Positions 1 through 7,176 of a stretch of DNA of 45,198 nucleotides are shown here, piece after piece (the stretch's first letter is position 1; every line of letters begins with the position of its first letter). The position numbers were made by a program, and so were the translations under genes. This DNA comes from Deltaproteobacteria bacterium (GTDB taxonomy: Bacteria; Myxococcota_A; Polyangia; Polyangiales; JAFGIB01), in NCBI GenBank assembly GCA_016929805.1, contig JAFGIB010000198.1, positions 1 through 45,198 of the forward strand. Reading direction: 5' to 3'. Below the pieces are notes generated by a model, which was given only the letters and a program-made list of their open reading frames with translations, was not told the DNA's origin and did not search any database.

Positions 1-86
1 CGAGCCGGCCCGAGGACGAAAGCCGGTTTTACGGGATGAATCGGCCGCCGTCGTAGCCAAACAGCAGTACCCCCCTGAACAGTTAC
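1..86. repeat. Family B inverted-repeat element, right half (cut by window edge)
   Basis: This matches the reverse complement of the left half of the complete copy at 32675-32854, including the CGAGCCGG..CGAGGACGAAA..CCGGTTTTA stretch and the AGCCAAAC..CAGTAC segment. It ends with CCCCTGAACAGTTAC, the same end type as the copy at 23468-23603. The rest of the element lies before the window. If the 8-bp duplication rule seen for the two complete copies holds, bases 87-94 (TGCGTAAG) should recur upstream of the element. No coding capacity is seen. Confidence 0.75.
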
Positions 87-179
87 TGCGTAAGAAACCG
101 ATTCGCATCGCGACAAGCCGAGCAATCAACCCCAGCGCGCTTCAGCTCCCTCGCAGACCGAAGACAAACGAATGATATG

Positions 180-277
180 TGGTGAATCATCGGAGCAACG
201 CCATTTCGAGGAGCAGCAACGCCGCAAACGGGGTTTTCCGTCCGAAAGACGATTCGAGGCGTCTATGAGAGGGGCTC
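180..277. repeat. Family A element, decayed right part
   Basis: About 98 bp align by eye with the right part of the 162-bp element at 21341-21502: the ATTTCGA.GAG core, the ACGCCGCA block, CCGAAAGACGA, and the end TATGAGAGGGGCTC followed by TAA. The left arm expected about 162 bp upstream is not visible, so this copy is truncated. Its outer end coincides with the end of the adjacent nfo gene. The stop codon of nfo (TAG, minus strand) consists of TA from the flanking target trinucleotide plus the first G of the element. Between 87 and 179 nothing is recognised. Confidence 0.6.
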
Positions 278-1140
278 TAAATAGATCGACTTCTCCTTGA
301 TCCCTCGAAGCGATAGAGCAGCTCTATCTCCTCGGGCCAAAGGCTTTCATCCTCGGTCTCCAGAATCAACGGGAGCTCGTCCAAGCGACGGTCTCGCATT
401 ATTGATTTAAAGGCTCCGTTGCCGATGGTCCCCTGACCAATGCTTCGATGGCGATCGATTCTACTTCCAAGCCCGGCTTTTGCGTCGTTTAAGTGCATTC
501 CTTTCAGCCACCTAAATCCGACTGTCCTTTCGAATTCGTTCATCGTCGCGCGATAGCTCTGCGTGTTTCGAATGTCGTAACCGGCCGCGAAAGCGTGACA
601 AGTATCAAAACAAACGCCGATGCGCTGCTTATCCTCTACCTTTGATATCAAGGTCGCGAGATGTTCGAACCGGTATCCCAGGCTCGAACCTTGTCCCGCG
701 GTGTTTTCCAACACCACCGTGACCCCTTCGGTCTGGTCGAGCGCTCGGTTGATACTGTCGGCGATCAGCTCAAGGCATTGTTCTTCGCTCGCTAAATTCA
801 TATGATTTCCGGGGTGCGTATTGAGCATGTGAAGTCCCAATTGACGACACCGTCTGAGCTCATCGATAAAGGCGCCCAACGATTTTTTTCTCTTGTCCGC
901 GTCGGGATTACCGAGATTGACGAGATAGCTGTCGTGGGGCAGCACGTGGGCGGATGAATATCCGCAGCGCTCCATATTCCGACAAAACGCGTCGATGTTC
1001 TTGGCGGTAAAAGGCTTTGCATGCCATTGACGCTGGTTTTTCGTGAACAGCGCAAAGGCTTTTGCGCCTATCTCGTGGGCGTTAATCGGGGCGTTCTCAA
1101 CGCCTCCTTGAACAGATACATGAGCGCCAACGCGTTTCAC
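277..1140 (-). CDS. nfo: Endonuclease IV (AP endonuclease)
   Basis: Deoxyribonuclease IV cleaves the phosphodiester bond 5' of abasic sites and trims blocked 3' ends in base-excision repair. It acts in the cytoplasm and needs three Zn2+ ions. The 287-residue protein is full length. All nine metal ligands known from E. coli Nfo are present, at identical numbering: H69, H109, E145, D179, H182, H216, D229, H231 and E261. The motifs [29 protein letters not shown] and LILETED are easily seen. The start is GTG, 16 nt after the stop of the upstream DJ-1-like gene, so it is probably the last gene of a four-gene minus-strand operon. The 3' end abuts a decayed repeat that supplies the last base of the stop codon. 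Identification is secure. Confidence 0.97.
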   Translation of the reverse strand: MKRVGAHVSVQGGVENAPINAHEIGAKAFALFTKNQRQWHAKPFTAKNIDAFCRNMERCGYSSAHVLPHDSYLVNLGNPDADKRKKSLGAFIDELRRCRQLGLHMLNTHPGNHMNLASEEQCLELIADSINRALDQTEGVTVVLENTAGQGSSLGYRFEHLATLISKVEDKQRIGVCFDTCHAFAAGYDIRNTQSYRATMNEFERTVGFRWLKGMHLNDAKAGLGSRIDRHRSIGQGTIGNGAFKSIMRDRRLDELPLILETEDESLWPEEIELLYRFEGSRRSRSI

Positions 1141-1156
1141 GGTTGCCGCGATCTCT

Positions 1157-1846
1157 TTAGTGCTGCGATTTGGCTAGGTATCGGACGATCGCCTCGCCAA
1201 AGGCTTTTGCCGCGGAAGGCCCATTACCCGTGATGATCCGTCCATCTTGTTCTACTCGTTTATTCGTCACCTTAGCGCCTTTCTCTTTGAGATGGTCGTG
1301 CTCCCCGGACCAGCTCGTGGCCCGCTTGCCCCGTAGTAAGTCGGAATTGGCTAAAATACCGGGCGCGATACAAATCGCGGCGACGAGTTTTCCCGCGCGG
1401 TCGGCATCTCGAGCGAGCGCAAGCGTCTGCGCGTGGTCGAGAAGCACCGCGGCGCCTGACCCTCCCACGAACACCACGGCATCGTATTCCGCCGCTTTGG
1501 CCTCGGCGATCGTGATATCCGGTTTGGCCTTACCCCCTAACATCCCGACGCTCTCCTCGGTGCTGAGCGATGCCAATATAACACTATGGCCCGCGGCCTC
1601 GATTACTTCGCGCGTCTTGAACAGCTCTTCGTCGCGGAAGTTCTTGGGCGCTATTACCATTAAAACCCTTTTTTGATGCGCTTTCGCGGCGACTCTCTTC
1701 GGCGTTGCAGCGCGCCGCCCCTCCTGCGCATACGCTTTTGCTTGTAAGACGTCACTAAGCTTCTCCGCGTCGAATAGCGTGTCTCCTAAGCCGAAGCTTG
1801 AGACCAGCGCGGCCAAAACGGTGAGCCGACAGATGAACCGAATCAT
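1157..1846 (-). CDS. Secreted DJ-1/PfpI family protein
   Basis: The N-terminus ([20 protein letters not shown]) reads as a signal peptide or membrane anchor, followed by a basic linker to about residue 58. The class I glutamine-amidotransferase-like DJ-1/PfpI fold spans about 59-226. The nucleophile-elbow cysteine is C159 in AAICIAPG, and the acidic partner expected in this superfamily is probably E74 in RDEE. VFVGGSG at 125-131 and TSWSGEHD at 177-184 are typical of PfpI-type proteins. Members are described as proteases, chaperones or deglycases; which applies here cannot be told. An exported version is less usual. It lies 17 nt downstream of the MTH1187-family gene and 16 nt upstream of nfo, so co-transcription is likely. 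Family assignment is confident, activity is not. Confidence 0.88.
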   Translation of the reverse strand: MIRFICRLTVLAALVSSFGLGDTLFDAEKLSDVLQAKAYAQEGRRAATPKRVAAKAHQKRVLMVIAPKNFRDEELFKTREVIEAAGHSVILASLSTEESVGMLGGKAKPDITIAEAKAAEYDAVVFVGGSGAAVLLDHAQTLALARDADRAGKLVAAICIAPGILANSDLLRGKRATSWSGEHDHLKEKGAKVTNKRVEQDGRIITGNGPSAAKAFGEAIVRYLAKSQH

Positions 1847-1863
1847 TTTAGCCTCCCTTTCTC

Positions 1864-2175
1864 TTAAGTCGAATAACCCGAAAGCTTCTCCTCAACGCTG
1901 CGAATTTTATCCGATAAACTCTCCTCCCGATCGATCCGCGTTCCACAGAGGATGGTGGTGAATATGCGCGGAGCACCCATTTCGTGAACCACCTGATGGC
2001 AATCTTTAATCGCGGCGAAAACCTGATCCCATTCACCCTGAACGTTCGTGCCGTTTCCGTGCAAATAGATTTCCAGTCCCGCATCCATTAGCACCCTTTC
2101 GCACGCGGCAACGTACTTTGATAACGAAACGCCGACGCCGATCGGCACAATAGTTAGATCGACCAGAACTCTCAT
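1864..2175 (-). CDS. MTH1187-family thiamine-binding protein (UPF0045)
   Basis: A 103-residue single-domain protein of the MTH1187/YkoF-like ferredoxin-fold family. Family features are the N-terminal VDLTIVPIGVGVSLSKYVA, in which the strand leads into the S.S.YV motif. Further features are LHGNGTNVQGEWD (39-51), with the conserved polar G.GT..EG-like turn, and a C-terminal helix. Family members bind thiamine or its derivatives, usually as tetramers in the cytoplasm, and are linked to thiamine salvage or transport. No other thiamine gene adjoins it, but a YjbQ-family gene, a family also reported to have thiamine-phosphate synthase activity, lies at 35216. The gene sits 37 nt downstream of the SagB-type gene and 17 nt before the DJ-1-like gene. 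Start ATG. Confidence 0.87.
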   Translation of the reverse strand: MRVLVDLTIVPIGVGVSLSKYVAACERVLMDAGLEIYLHGNGTNVQGEWDQVFAAIKDCHQVVHEMGAPRIFTTILCGTRIDREESLSDKIRSVEEKLSGYST

Positions 2176-2212
2176 CGTCTCCTCAGCACGCTCAACTCGA
2201 TTTCTAGATTAA

Positions 2213-2926
2213 CTATTTTTTGTTAATGGATCCGATTGGCATCAAGTAAAGGGGGCTTTCACCGGGCTGACAATTTAATATTTCGCCTATCTTACTATCA
2301 TCAAAAGCGCCTATCGGTACCGTTCCCAACCCCAGGCTTACCGCTTGTAGCGCGATGTTTTGAGCCGCGTGCCCGACCTCGATCTGTAAATAACGAATCC
2401 CCCTCTCTCGATACTTGATCGTGGTGCGCCGCTCGATTGCCGTAAAAACGAATATCGCCGGAGCGTTTTCAATCGCTGGTTGACTCATCGCCGCCTGGCA
2501 GAGCTCTTTTCTCTTGTCTCCTTCAACGATTTTTTCGAGTTCGTGGCTTTGAGGTCTGTAGCGGTAAACGGCGGGGGTTAGATCGGTTACGTTTCCGGCC
2601 ACGGCATAGACTTCAAGCGGATAAAGGGCTCCTGCGGACGGAGCGGTGCGAAAGCCTTCGGCAGCCGTAATTCCTTGAGCCGCCCATAAGAGCTGCGAGA
2701 TTTCGGACAGGTTCAACGATTTTTTTCCGTATTGCCTGACCGACCGTCTTTTGGATAGAGCCTGTTCGACTGAAACAGCGCTATCGAAATTCGGTCTCGG
2801 TAGTTGAATTATTTGACCATTACTTTGTGAAAACATCGGTTCAGACCTGGTTTCAGAACAGAATACCAAAGCGACCAACAGCACCGCTCCGGTTGTCAGA
2901 CTAATCGCGGTAATGATGCTTTTCAA
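2213..2926 (-). CDS. SagB/ThcOx-type nitroreductase family protein, exported
   Basis: An FMN-dependent nitroreductase-fold protein of the SagB/ThcOx group, 237 residues. The N-terminus (MKSIITAISLTTGAVLLVAL) is a hydrophobic signal peptide or anchor, so the domain is probably extracytoplasmic. Flavin-binding signatures are RRSVRQY (60-66), TAPSAGALYPLEVY (94-107), an RYLQIEVGHAAQN segment and LGLGTVPIGAF. SagB proteins oxidise azolines in peptide natural products, but no cyclodehydratase or precursor-peptide gene is visible, so this is more likely one of the standalone members of unknown substrate. It is the first gene of the minus-strand operon. Its start faces a 208-bp divergent intergenic region containing a small palindrome. 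Confidence 0.88.
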   Translation of the reverse strand: MKSIITAISLTTGAVLLVALVFCSETRSEPMFSQSNGQIIQLPRPNFDSAVSVEQALSKRRSVRQYGKKSLNLSEISQLLWAAQGITAAEGFRTAPSAGALYPLEVYAVAGNVTDLTPAVYRYRPQSHELEKIVEGDKRKELCQAAMSQPAIENAPAIFVFTAIERRTTIKYRERGIRYLQIEVGHAAQNIALQAVSLGLGTVPIGAFDDSKIGEILNCQPGESPLYLMPIGSINKK

Positions 2927-2981
2927 TTCGCTTCTCCCTATCAGTTCTCCGGGTTAATGCTTCCCCGTCGCCGTTTTTTGT

Positions 2982-3017
2982 CTTCATGTTGCAAAAACCG
3001 CGTCGGCGTGCACGCTT
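2982..3017. repeat. Possible family C arm remnant
   Basis: The stretch CATGTTGCAAAAACCGCGTC followed by GGCGTGCACGCTTA resembles the left arm of the family C element at 23741 (AACGTTGCAAAAAAATCGTC then GGCGTAAAGCGCTT). No partner arm is visible nearby, so this would be a decayed half copy. Confidence 0.35.
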
Positions 3018-3049
3018 ACACTTCTCTTGCGATTGAGTTCGGTTTAAAC

Positions 3050-3113
3050 GGTACTATGGTTCTTGTATCATTCGAGATCGAAAGTTTGAATTAATATAGA
3101 TGATGATAGTACC
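3050..3113. promoter_or_regulatory. Inverted repeat in divergent promoter region
   Basis: GGTACTAT at 3050-3057 is repeated as its exact complement ATAGTACC at 3106-3113, 21 bp before the start codon of the 3135 gene. The 48 bp between are AT-rich. This could be a split operator or a cruciform between the divergent 2213 and 3135 genes. An 8-bp perfect palindrome with a long spacer can arise by chance, so this is only a candidate. Confidence 0.3.
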
Positions 3114-3134
3114 AAAACATTTGGGGCACGGTGT

Positions 3135-3458
3135 ATGAAGTGGGACGAGAAGGATGCAAGCGACGGACGCGTTGTCGCTATGGGAAAGTGGTGCGACATC
3201 AGCTCTATCGGAAAGGTTTTTCCGAATAGCGCGGGAGTGTACCTTTTCGCCGACGAAAGCCTAGAGGTTCGATTCGTCGGTTGCGCAAAGGAGGCGGGTC
3301 TGCAAAACGCCGCGAAGGATTCGGTTTATAAAGAAGAAAATTACGGGGCGAAAAGAGCGCTTTGGCTTGAGACCGAAAATCGAGAAGAAGCACAACACTT
3401 GCGTAGGCAATTGGTTAGAAAATACCTGGCACGGAAAAAGAGAAAGACAGAGTATTAA
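3135..3458 (+). CDS. Small GIY-YIG-like protein lacking catalytic residues
   Basis: A 107-residue protein. Residues 33-97 follow the layout of the UvrC/GIY-YIG nuclease domain: a GVYLF strand (34-38), RFVG (46-49) in place of the usual YVG, and AKEAGLQ. These are followed by an ALWLETENREEAQHLRRQLV block like the ALLLE..LIK helix of UvrC. The catalytic features are missing by eye: the Tyr of YIG is Phe47, and the Glu expected in the last helix aligns with Arg90. If the fold call is right, it is a non-catalytic DNA- or protein-binding derivative. The tail is very basic (LARKKRKTEY). The start ATG has no strong ribosome site. The stop codon is followed directly by a family C repeat arm. Confidence 0.6.
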   Translation: MKWDEKDASDGRVVAMGKWCDISSIGKVFPNSAGVYLFADESLEVRFVGCAKEAGLQNAAKDSVYKEENYGAKRALWLETENREEAQHLRRQLVRKYLARKKRKTEY

Positions 3459-3512
3459 CCTTTTGAAAAATCCGTAGGCACAAGCCGCCTCGCTCGCGAA
3501 AAAGCGCGCGAA
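3456..3512. repeat. Family C partial copy (left arm)
   Basis: Starting with the TAA stop codon of the 3135 gene, the sequence TAACCTTTTGAAAAATCCGT, then GCCGCCTCGCTCGCGAAAAA and GCGCGCG, parallels the left arm of the next copy at 3525 (TAACCTTCACGTTAAAAAAT, CGCTTCGCTCGCGAAAAA, GGCGCG). No right arm of its own is seen. Confidence 0.55.
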
Positions 3513-3524
3513 GAGCCGGATGGC

Positions 3525-3642
3525 TAACCTTCACGTTAAAAAATCCGTCGGCGTAAGGCGCTTCGCTCGCGAAAAATGGCGCGTACTTATTTCGTCGCTT
3601 TTTTCGCGTTTCCGCCCGACGTTTTTTGCAACGTTAAGGTTA
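3525..3642. repeat. Family C inverted-repeat element / bidirectional terminator
   Basis: About 118 bp. The left arm (TAACCTTCACGTTAAAAAAT then CCGTCGG) pairs imperfectly with the right arm (CCCGACGTTTTTTGCAACGT then TAAGGTTA). The stem is bounded outside by an A-run on the left and a T-run on the right, so RNA from either direction would form a stem followed by a U-tract. It lies between convergent genes. Its right end includes the stop codon of the 3640 lipoprotein (CCT TAA, minus strand), next to a second CCTTAA. Confidence 0.7.
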
Positions 3643-4521
3643 AGGCACTGAGGTAGCGTTCCAGGTCCCGACTCCGCCACAAACCGTAAGAATTCCTATC
3701 GGGGGTAATGGATCGCCTGGATAAACCGGTAAAGGGTCCGGATAGTTGCCTAAAAGATCTTCTTCCGTGACCGACCAAACGCCGTTGACGAAGACGTGGT
3801 TGATTTTATCGTACAATCCGAGTGCCGGACCCTCGAACAACGCCGGCAATACCAACGCGAAGACATACATGCAATTGACCAGATAGGCCTCTGCAAAGCC
3901 TGTCGTGCAATTGAGTGATCCCACGATCTCTCCCGTAAACGGCACACTATCGATCGCGATTCCCTCCATCTTTCCGTTCTCTATCTCGAGAAATTCACCA
4001 TTGCCCGTTTGAAAGAGATCAAACTCTACCGTCCCGGTGATATCGAATATCCCGAAGGTGAAAGTAAGAGACGGGCTATATTGGCCGGAAAATTCCCCCA
4101 CGTAGTGGCCGGCTTTACACGAGCCCCCTATAGGCATCGTGCGATGCCAATCGAAATTCTCGGGCCCCTTGTTGACTGCTGGGTCGGGCTGAGTCTCGCC
4201 GGTCGTCTGTTGAATCGTGCTCGGGATTGCAGAGCATTCACACGCGCCCCAACCGGTAGCCGTGTGACAGACCTGCTTACCCTGTGCCTCAATATCGTCG
4301 GCATAACAGATACACTGCCTAGTTAGGTTTTCCATCGGGCAAGGCCCGGGCTGCGTATCCCCTTGCGGCTCAAGCCCGCCCCCGGTACCGGCGCCTTCAC
4401 CCGAGCTTTCGCTAATGCCTTTTGCGTCTTGTAAACCATCTCGACTGGCTCCGTTGCAACCGAGAACGAGCAGTAACAGACCGACTCCGATTGAATAGAG
4501 CATTATTGGGTTCATCTTCAT
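3640..4521 (-). CDS. Cys-rich lipoprotein, function unknown
   Basis: The open frame extends to 4587, but the start was placed at the ATG at 4521 because the protein then begins MKMNPIMLYSIGVGLLLLVL followed by GCN. That is a clear type II signal peptide with a lipobox cysteine. After a Gly/Ser/Glu-rich spacer comes a short Cys cluster (CPMENLTRQCICYADD, then CHTATGWGACECS) of the kind found in myxobacterial secreted proteins. Next is a beta-rich domain beginning GGSCKAGHYVGEFSGQYSPS and extending to the C-terminus, with a possible disulfide pair. It is expected to be anchored by lipid in the outer membrane or periplasm. No enzymatic motif is seen. Its 3' end is formed by a family C element. 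Confidence 0.72.
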   Translation of the reverse strand: MKMNPIMLYSIGVGLLLLVLGCNGASRDGLQDAKGISESSGEGAGTGGGLEPQGDTQPGPCPMENLTRQCICYADDIEAQGKQVCHTATGWGACECSAIPSTIQQTTGETQPDPAVNKGPENFDWHRTMPIGGSCKAGHYVGEFSGQYSPSLTFTFGIFDITGTVEFDLFQTGNGEFLEIENGKMEGIAIDSVPFTGEIVGSLNCTTGFAEAYLVNCMYVFALVLPALFEGPALGLYDKINHVFVNGVWSVTEEDLLGNYPDPLPVYPGDPLPPIGILTVCGGVGTWNATSVP

Positions 4522-5322
4522 AAAACACCCATTATAAATAGGCTCCCGCTTCACGATAGCCGCTTCAGCGATACGCGCGCTTTTCAATCAGCGATGAGTT
4601 TATACGATGATACATCATACCATGTTGCTTCGATTTTCGACGCTCCGACGGATCGGTTAACCTGACAATCGATAACCAACAACAAAACGAGAATACGTAG
4701 GCACCCTAACCGATAGTCCCGGTTCCTCCTTCGGTTCTTGACAATAATCGATTCCTATAAGTGAACATTGATGCTTTAGAGACCTTCACATTCCCAAAGA
4801 ACTGAGTAGAACGAAAACAATGATATTGTGTAAAATTAGTACTATGCGGTTTCTTTAGACAAAATTTGACATAAAATTAAAATAATATTATAAATTGTTA
4901 AAAATACTATAACCGATTCGTCCACTGCTTTACGAAATTGTTACTGCGAAGAGGGTCTATTAACCGTTTGTAAATTATCTGGTGCGATGGTTAAAAAAGA
5001 TTCTCTTCAGCGACTTTTGAAGCAGTTGAAACCGTCGGGACAGAGGTTTTGAATAAACCGCATTAAACCCGGAGGTGGTTTCTCCGTTGGGATAGTTAAT
5101 AGGCGCAGTGAATGAACGCCAAGTAAGCGGCTTCTTCGATGAATTGATCCGACGCATGAGCATTTCCCTTATTTGCTACGATATTGTCCTCGTATCGGAA
5201 CTCGGTTCTTGCTATCCGTCGGTTTTCCCCAAGCAAATTCGTGCCAAGGGAACCGCTGTTGAATCGGGACTCTGTTATCTCTTGTTTCTTGACGCACCGT
5301 CTTTATTTATTAGGTTTTTTAG
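4522..5322. other. 801-bp intergenic region, AT-rich in the middle
   Basis: No convincing gene is seen. Positions about 4830-4915 are markedly AT-rich and contain the promoter described at 4866-4894. Downstream of it, a 21-codon frame at 4987-5052 (encodes MVKKDSLQRLLKQLKPSGQR plus F) and a GTG-started frame at 5108-5326 that overlaps the next start as ATGA are possible but unsupported. The transcript leader to the acyl-CoA ligase would be about 420 nt. CGGAGG..TCTCCG near 5070-5087 could form a small hairpin. Confidence 0.5.
4866..4894 (+). promoter_or_regulatory. Near-consensus sigma-70 promoter
   Basis: TTGACA at 4866-4871 and TATAAA at 4889-4894 are separated by exactly 17 bp of AT-only sequence. 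Transcription would begin around 4901, reading toward the acyl-CoA ligase at 5323 through a leader of about 420 nt. The strong match stands out in the local sequence, but AT-rich DNA produces such matches by chance more often than average. Confidence 0.6.
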
Positions 5323-7116
5323 ATGACACAAAATCAATGGTATGAGCATCCTGCAAATCTCGTCGATCTGTTCGAAGAAACGGCCTCCAGACACGCCGAA
5401 CGAAATTGGATCGGCGCGAAAACGGAGGCTGGTACCTACCGATGGATCCGCTATCAAGCGGCGGCGAAGCGGATAGATAATTTACGAGCCGGGCTTGCCG
5501 GCCTGGGAGTCTCTAAGGGAGACGCGGTCGGGTTGATTATCAATAATTCGATCGAGTGGGCGCTTATCGCCTTCGCCGCCTACGGACTGGGCGCGCGCCT
5601 GGTACCGATGTACGAGAGCGAGTTGGAAAAGACCTGGCGGTTTATCGTTCAGGATAGCGGCATTAAGGTCTTGTTCGTCAAGGATCAGAAAATTTACCAA
5701 CAAGTCGCGGCCTACCCCGGTGCGATCGACAGCTTACAACACGTGGTACTGATCCGAGACGACGGCGAGCTAACCCTGGAAGGCTTGGAAGCTCAAGGGC
5801 GGGCGAATCCGACGCCATCGATAAAACCGCATTGGAGCGAGGTCGCCTCACTGATTTATACATCGGGCACCTCCGGGAACCCAAAAGGGGTATTGCTGAG
5901 CCACGGAAATTTCACGTCGAACGTGCGCGCCGCGGTGGAACAATACTTGACACTCGGTCCCCAGGAGGTCTCGTTTTCGATCCTGCCCTGGGCGCACAGC
6001 TACGGCCAAACCTCCGAACTGTATCTCATCACCTATCTCGGCGCATCCACCGCGATCATGGGATCGGTAGATACCCTCCTAGAGGATATCCCGCTGATTA
6101 GGCCGACCACCCTGGTAGCGGTACCGCGGGTTTTTAATCGCATCTACGCGGGTATTCGCGAAAAGATCGACCACGCGGGCACGCTTAAGCGCAAGCTCTT
6201 CGAAATCGCGAGAAAAGAAGCGCGGCGCGCCCGCGAAACGGGGCGCAAAACCATTTCGTCGATAGTTCTCGACCGAATAGTTTTCGCACCGATTCGACAA
6301 AAATTCGGCGGACGACTGCGACACGCGAGCACCGGAAGCGCGGCGATGAACCCGGAGGTCTTGTATTTTTTTTACGATATCGGAATCCCGATTTATGAAG
6401 GTTATGGCCTTACCGAAACCACGCCGGTCGTCTCGACGAATTCACCCCTCGCGCTGAAGATCGGAAGTGTCGGCCGGCCGATAAAAGACGTCACCGTGAC
6501 GATCGACAAGTCGCAACTCGGTGACGACAGTCCGGATGGAGAGATCGTCTGTTTCGGACCCAATGTGATGTTGGGTTATCACAACGCGCCGGAAAAGACC
6601 AAAGAGGTTTTGGTACACGATCCCGAGCTTGGAACCGGCGTTCGCACCGGAGATCGAGGCAGACTCGATTCCGAGGGATTTCTCTATATAACCGGTAGGA
6701 TTAAGGAAGAATACAAACTTGAAAACGGGAAGTACGTGCATCCGAGCGCGATCGAAGAGAGCATTAAGCTTCTCGCGTGCGTGGCCAACGCCATGATTTT
6801 CGGGGATGGCAAACAATATAATGTCTGTTTGGTCGCTCCGAATTTCGGCGTGGTGAAGAAATACGCCGAGCAGGTCGGAATAGACGCGAGCGACCCCGAA
6901 CAACTAATAAAAGAAGAAAGAATTATCAATTATATCGCCGACGAGATAAGGAACCATCTGAAGGGCTCCTACGGCGAGTACGAGATTCCGAAAAAATACC
7001 ACTTGATAGCGGAGGATTTCACCGTCGAGAACGGGATGCTAACCCAGACGCTTAAGTTGAAAAGACGCGAGGTTTTTAGACGTTACGGTGACGCGCTGAA
7101 CCGATTGTACGACTAG
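5323..7116 (+). CDS. Long-chain acyl-CoA synthetase (AMP-forming)
   Basis: Activates fatty acids with ATP and CoA to acyl-CoA through an acyl-adenylate; cytoplasmic or membrane-associated. The 597-residue ANL-superfamily enzyme shows the P-loop IYTSGTSGNPKGVLLSHGN at about 175-193. The acyl-site motif GYGLTETTP lies at about 360-368. The hinge and adenylate motif TGDRGRLDSEGFLYITGRIK is at about 442-461, followed by EEYKLENGKYV, which is typical of the long-chain/FadD15-like group. The C-terminal lid (NGMLTQTLKLKRREV) retains a likely catalytic Lys. Start ATG at 5323, with a possible ATGA overlap with a dubious upstream frame. The strong promoter at 4866 is the best candidate driver. The gene converges on the kinase gene at 7177. 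Chain-length preference cannot be read from the sequence. Confidence 0.93.
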   Translation: MTQNQWYEHPANLVDLFEETASRHAERNWIGAKTEAGTYRWIRYQAAAKRIDNLRAGLAGLGVSKGDAVGLIINNSIEWALIAFAAYGLGARLVPMYESELEKTWRFIVQDSGIKVLFVKDQKIYQQVAAYPGAIDSLQHVVLIRDDGELTLEGLEAQGRANPTPSIKPHWSEVASLIYTSGTSGNPKGVLLSHGNFTSNVRAAVEQYLTLGPQEVSFSILPWAHSYGQTSELYLITYLGASTAIMGSVDTLLEDIPLIRPTTLVAVPRVFNRIYAGIREKIDHAGTLKRKLFEIARKEARRARETGRKTISSIVLDRIVFAPIRQKFGGRLRHASTGSAAMNPEVLYFFYDIGIPIYEGYGLTETTPVVSTNSPLALKIGSVGRPIKDVTVTIDKSQLGDDSPDGEIVCFGPNVMLGYHNAPEKTKEVLVHDPELGTGVRTGDRGRLDSEGFLYITGRIKEEYKLENGKYVHPSAIEESIKLLACVANAMIFGDGKQYNVCLVAPNFGVVKKYAEQVGIDASDPEQLIKEERIINYIADEIRNHLKGSYGEYEIPKKYHLIAEDFTVENGMLTQTLKLKRREVFRRYGDALNRLYD

Positions 7117-7122
7117 AGCATC

Positions 7123-7171
7123 CGACCGAAAGCCTGATAGGTAAAAGAAGCTGTAGCGTCAAGTTCGGTCG
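7123..7171. terminator. Inverted repeat between convergent genes
   Basis: CGACCGAA (7123-7130) and its exact complement TTCGGTCG (7164-7171) lie in the 60-bp gap between the converging 5323 and 7177 genes. There is a 33-nt loop and no T-tract, so an intrinsic terminator is not certain. Position is the main argument. Confidence 0.3.
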
Positions 7172-7176
7172 AGGCA

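Noticed and set aside
2213-2926. Azoline peptide (RiPP) cluster around the SagB-like gene
   Set aside because: No YcaO/cyclodehydratase, precursor peptide or transporter gene is nearby, and the protein has its own signal peptide.
4975-5163. 62-residue minus-strand frame in the AT-rich gap
   Set aside because: No ribosome site, no recognisable family, no supporting context.
5108-5326. 72-residue frame overlapping the acyl-CoA ligase start as ATGA
   Set aside because: The overlap looks like translational coupling, but the start is GTG without a ribosome site and the sequence resembles no protein; kept only as a remark on the leader region.
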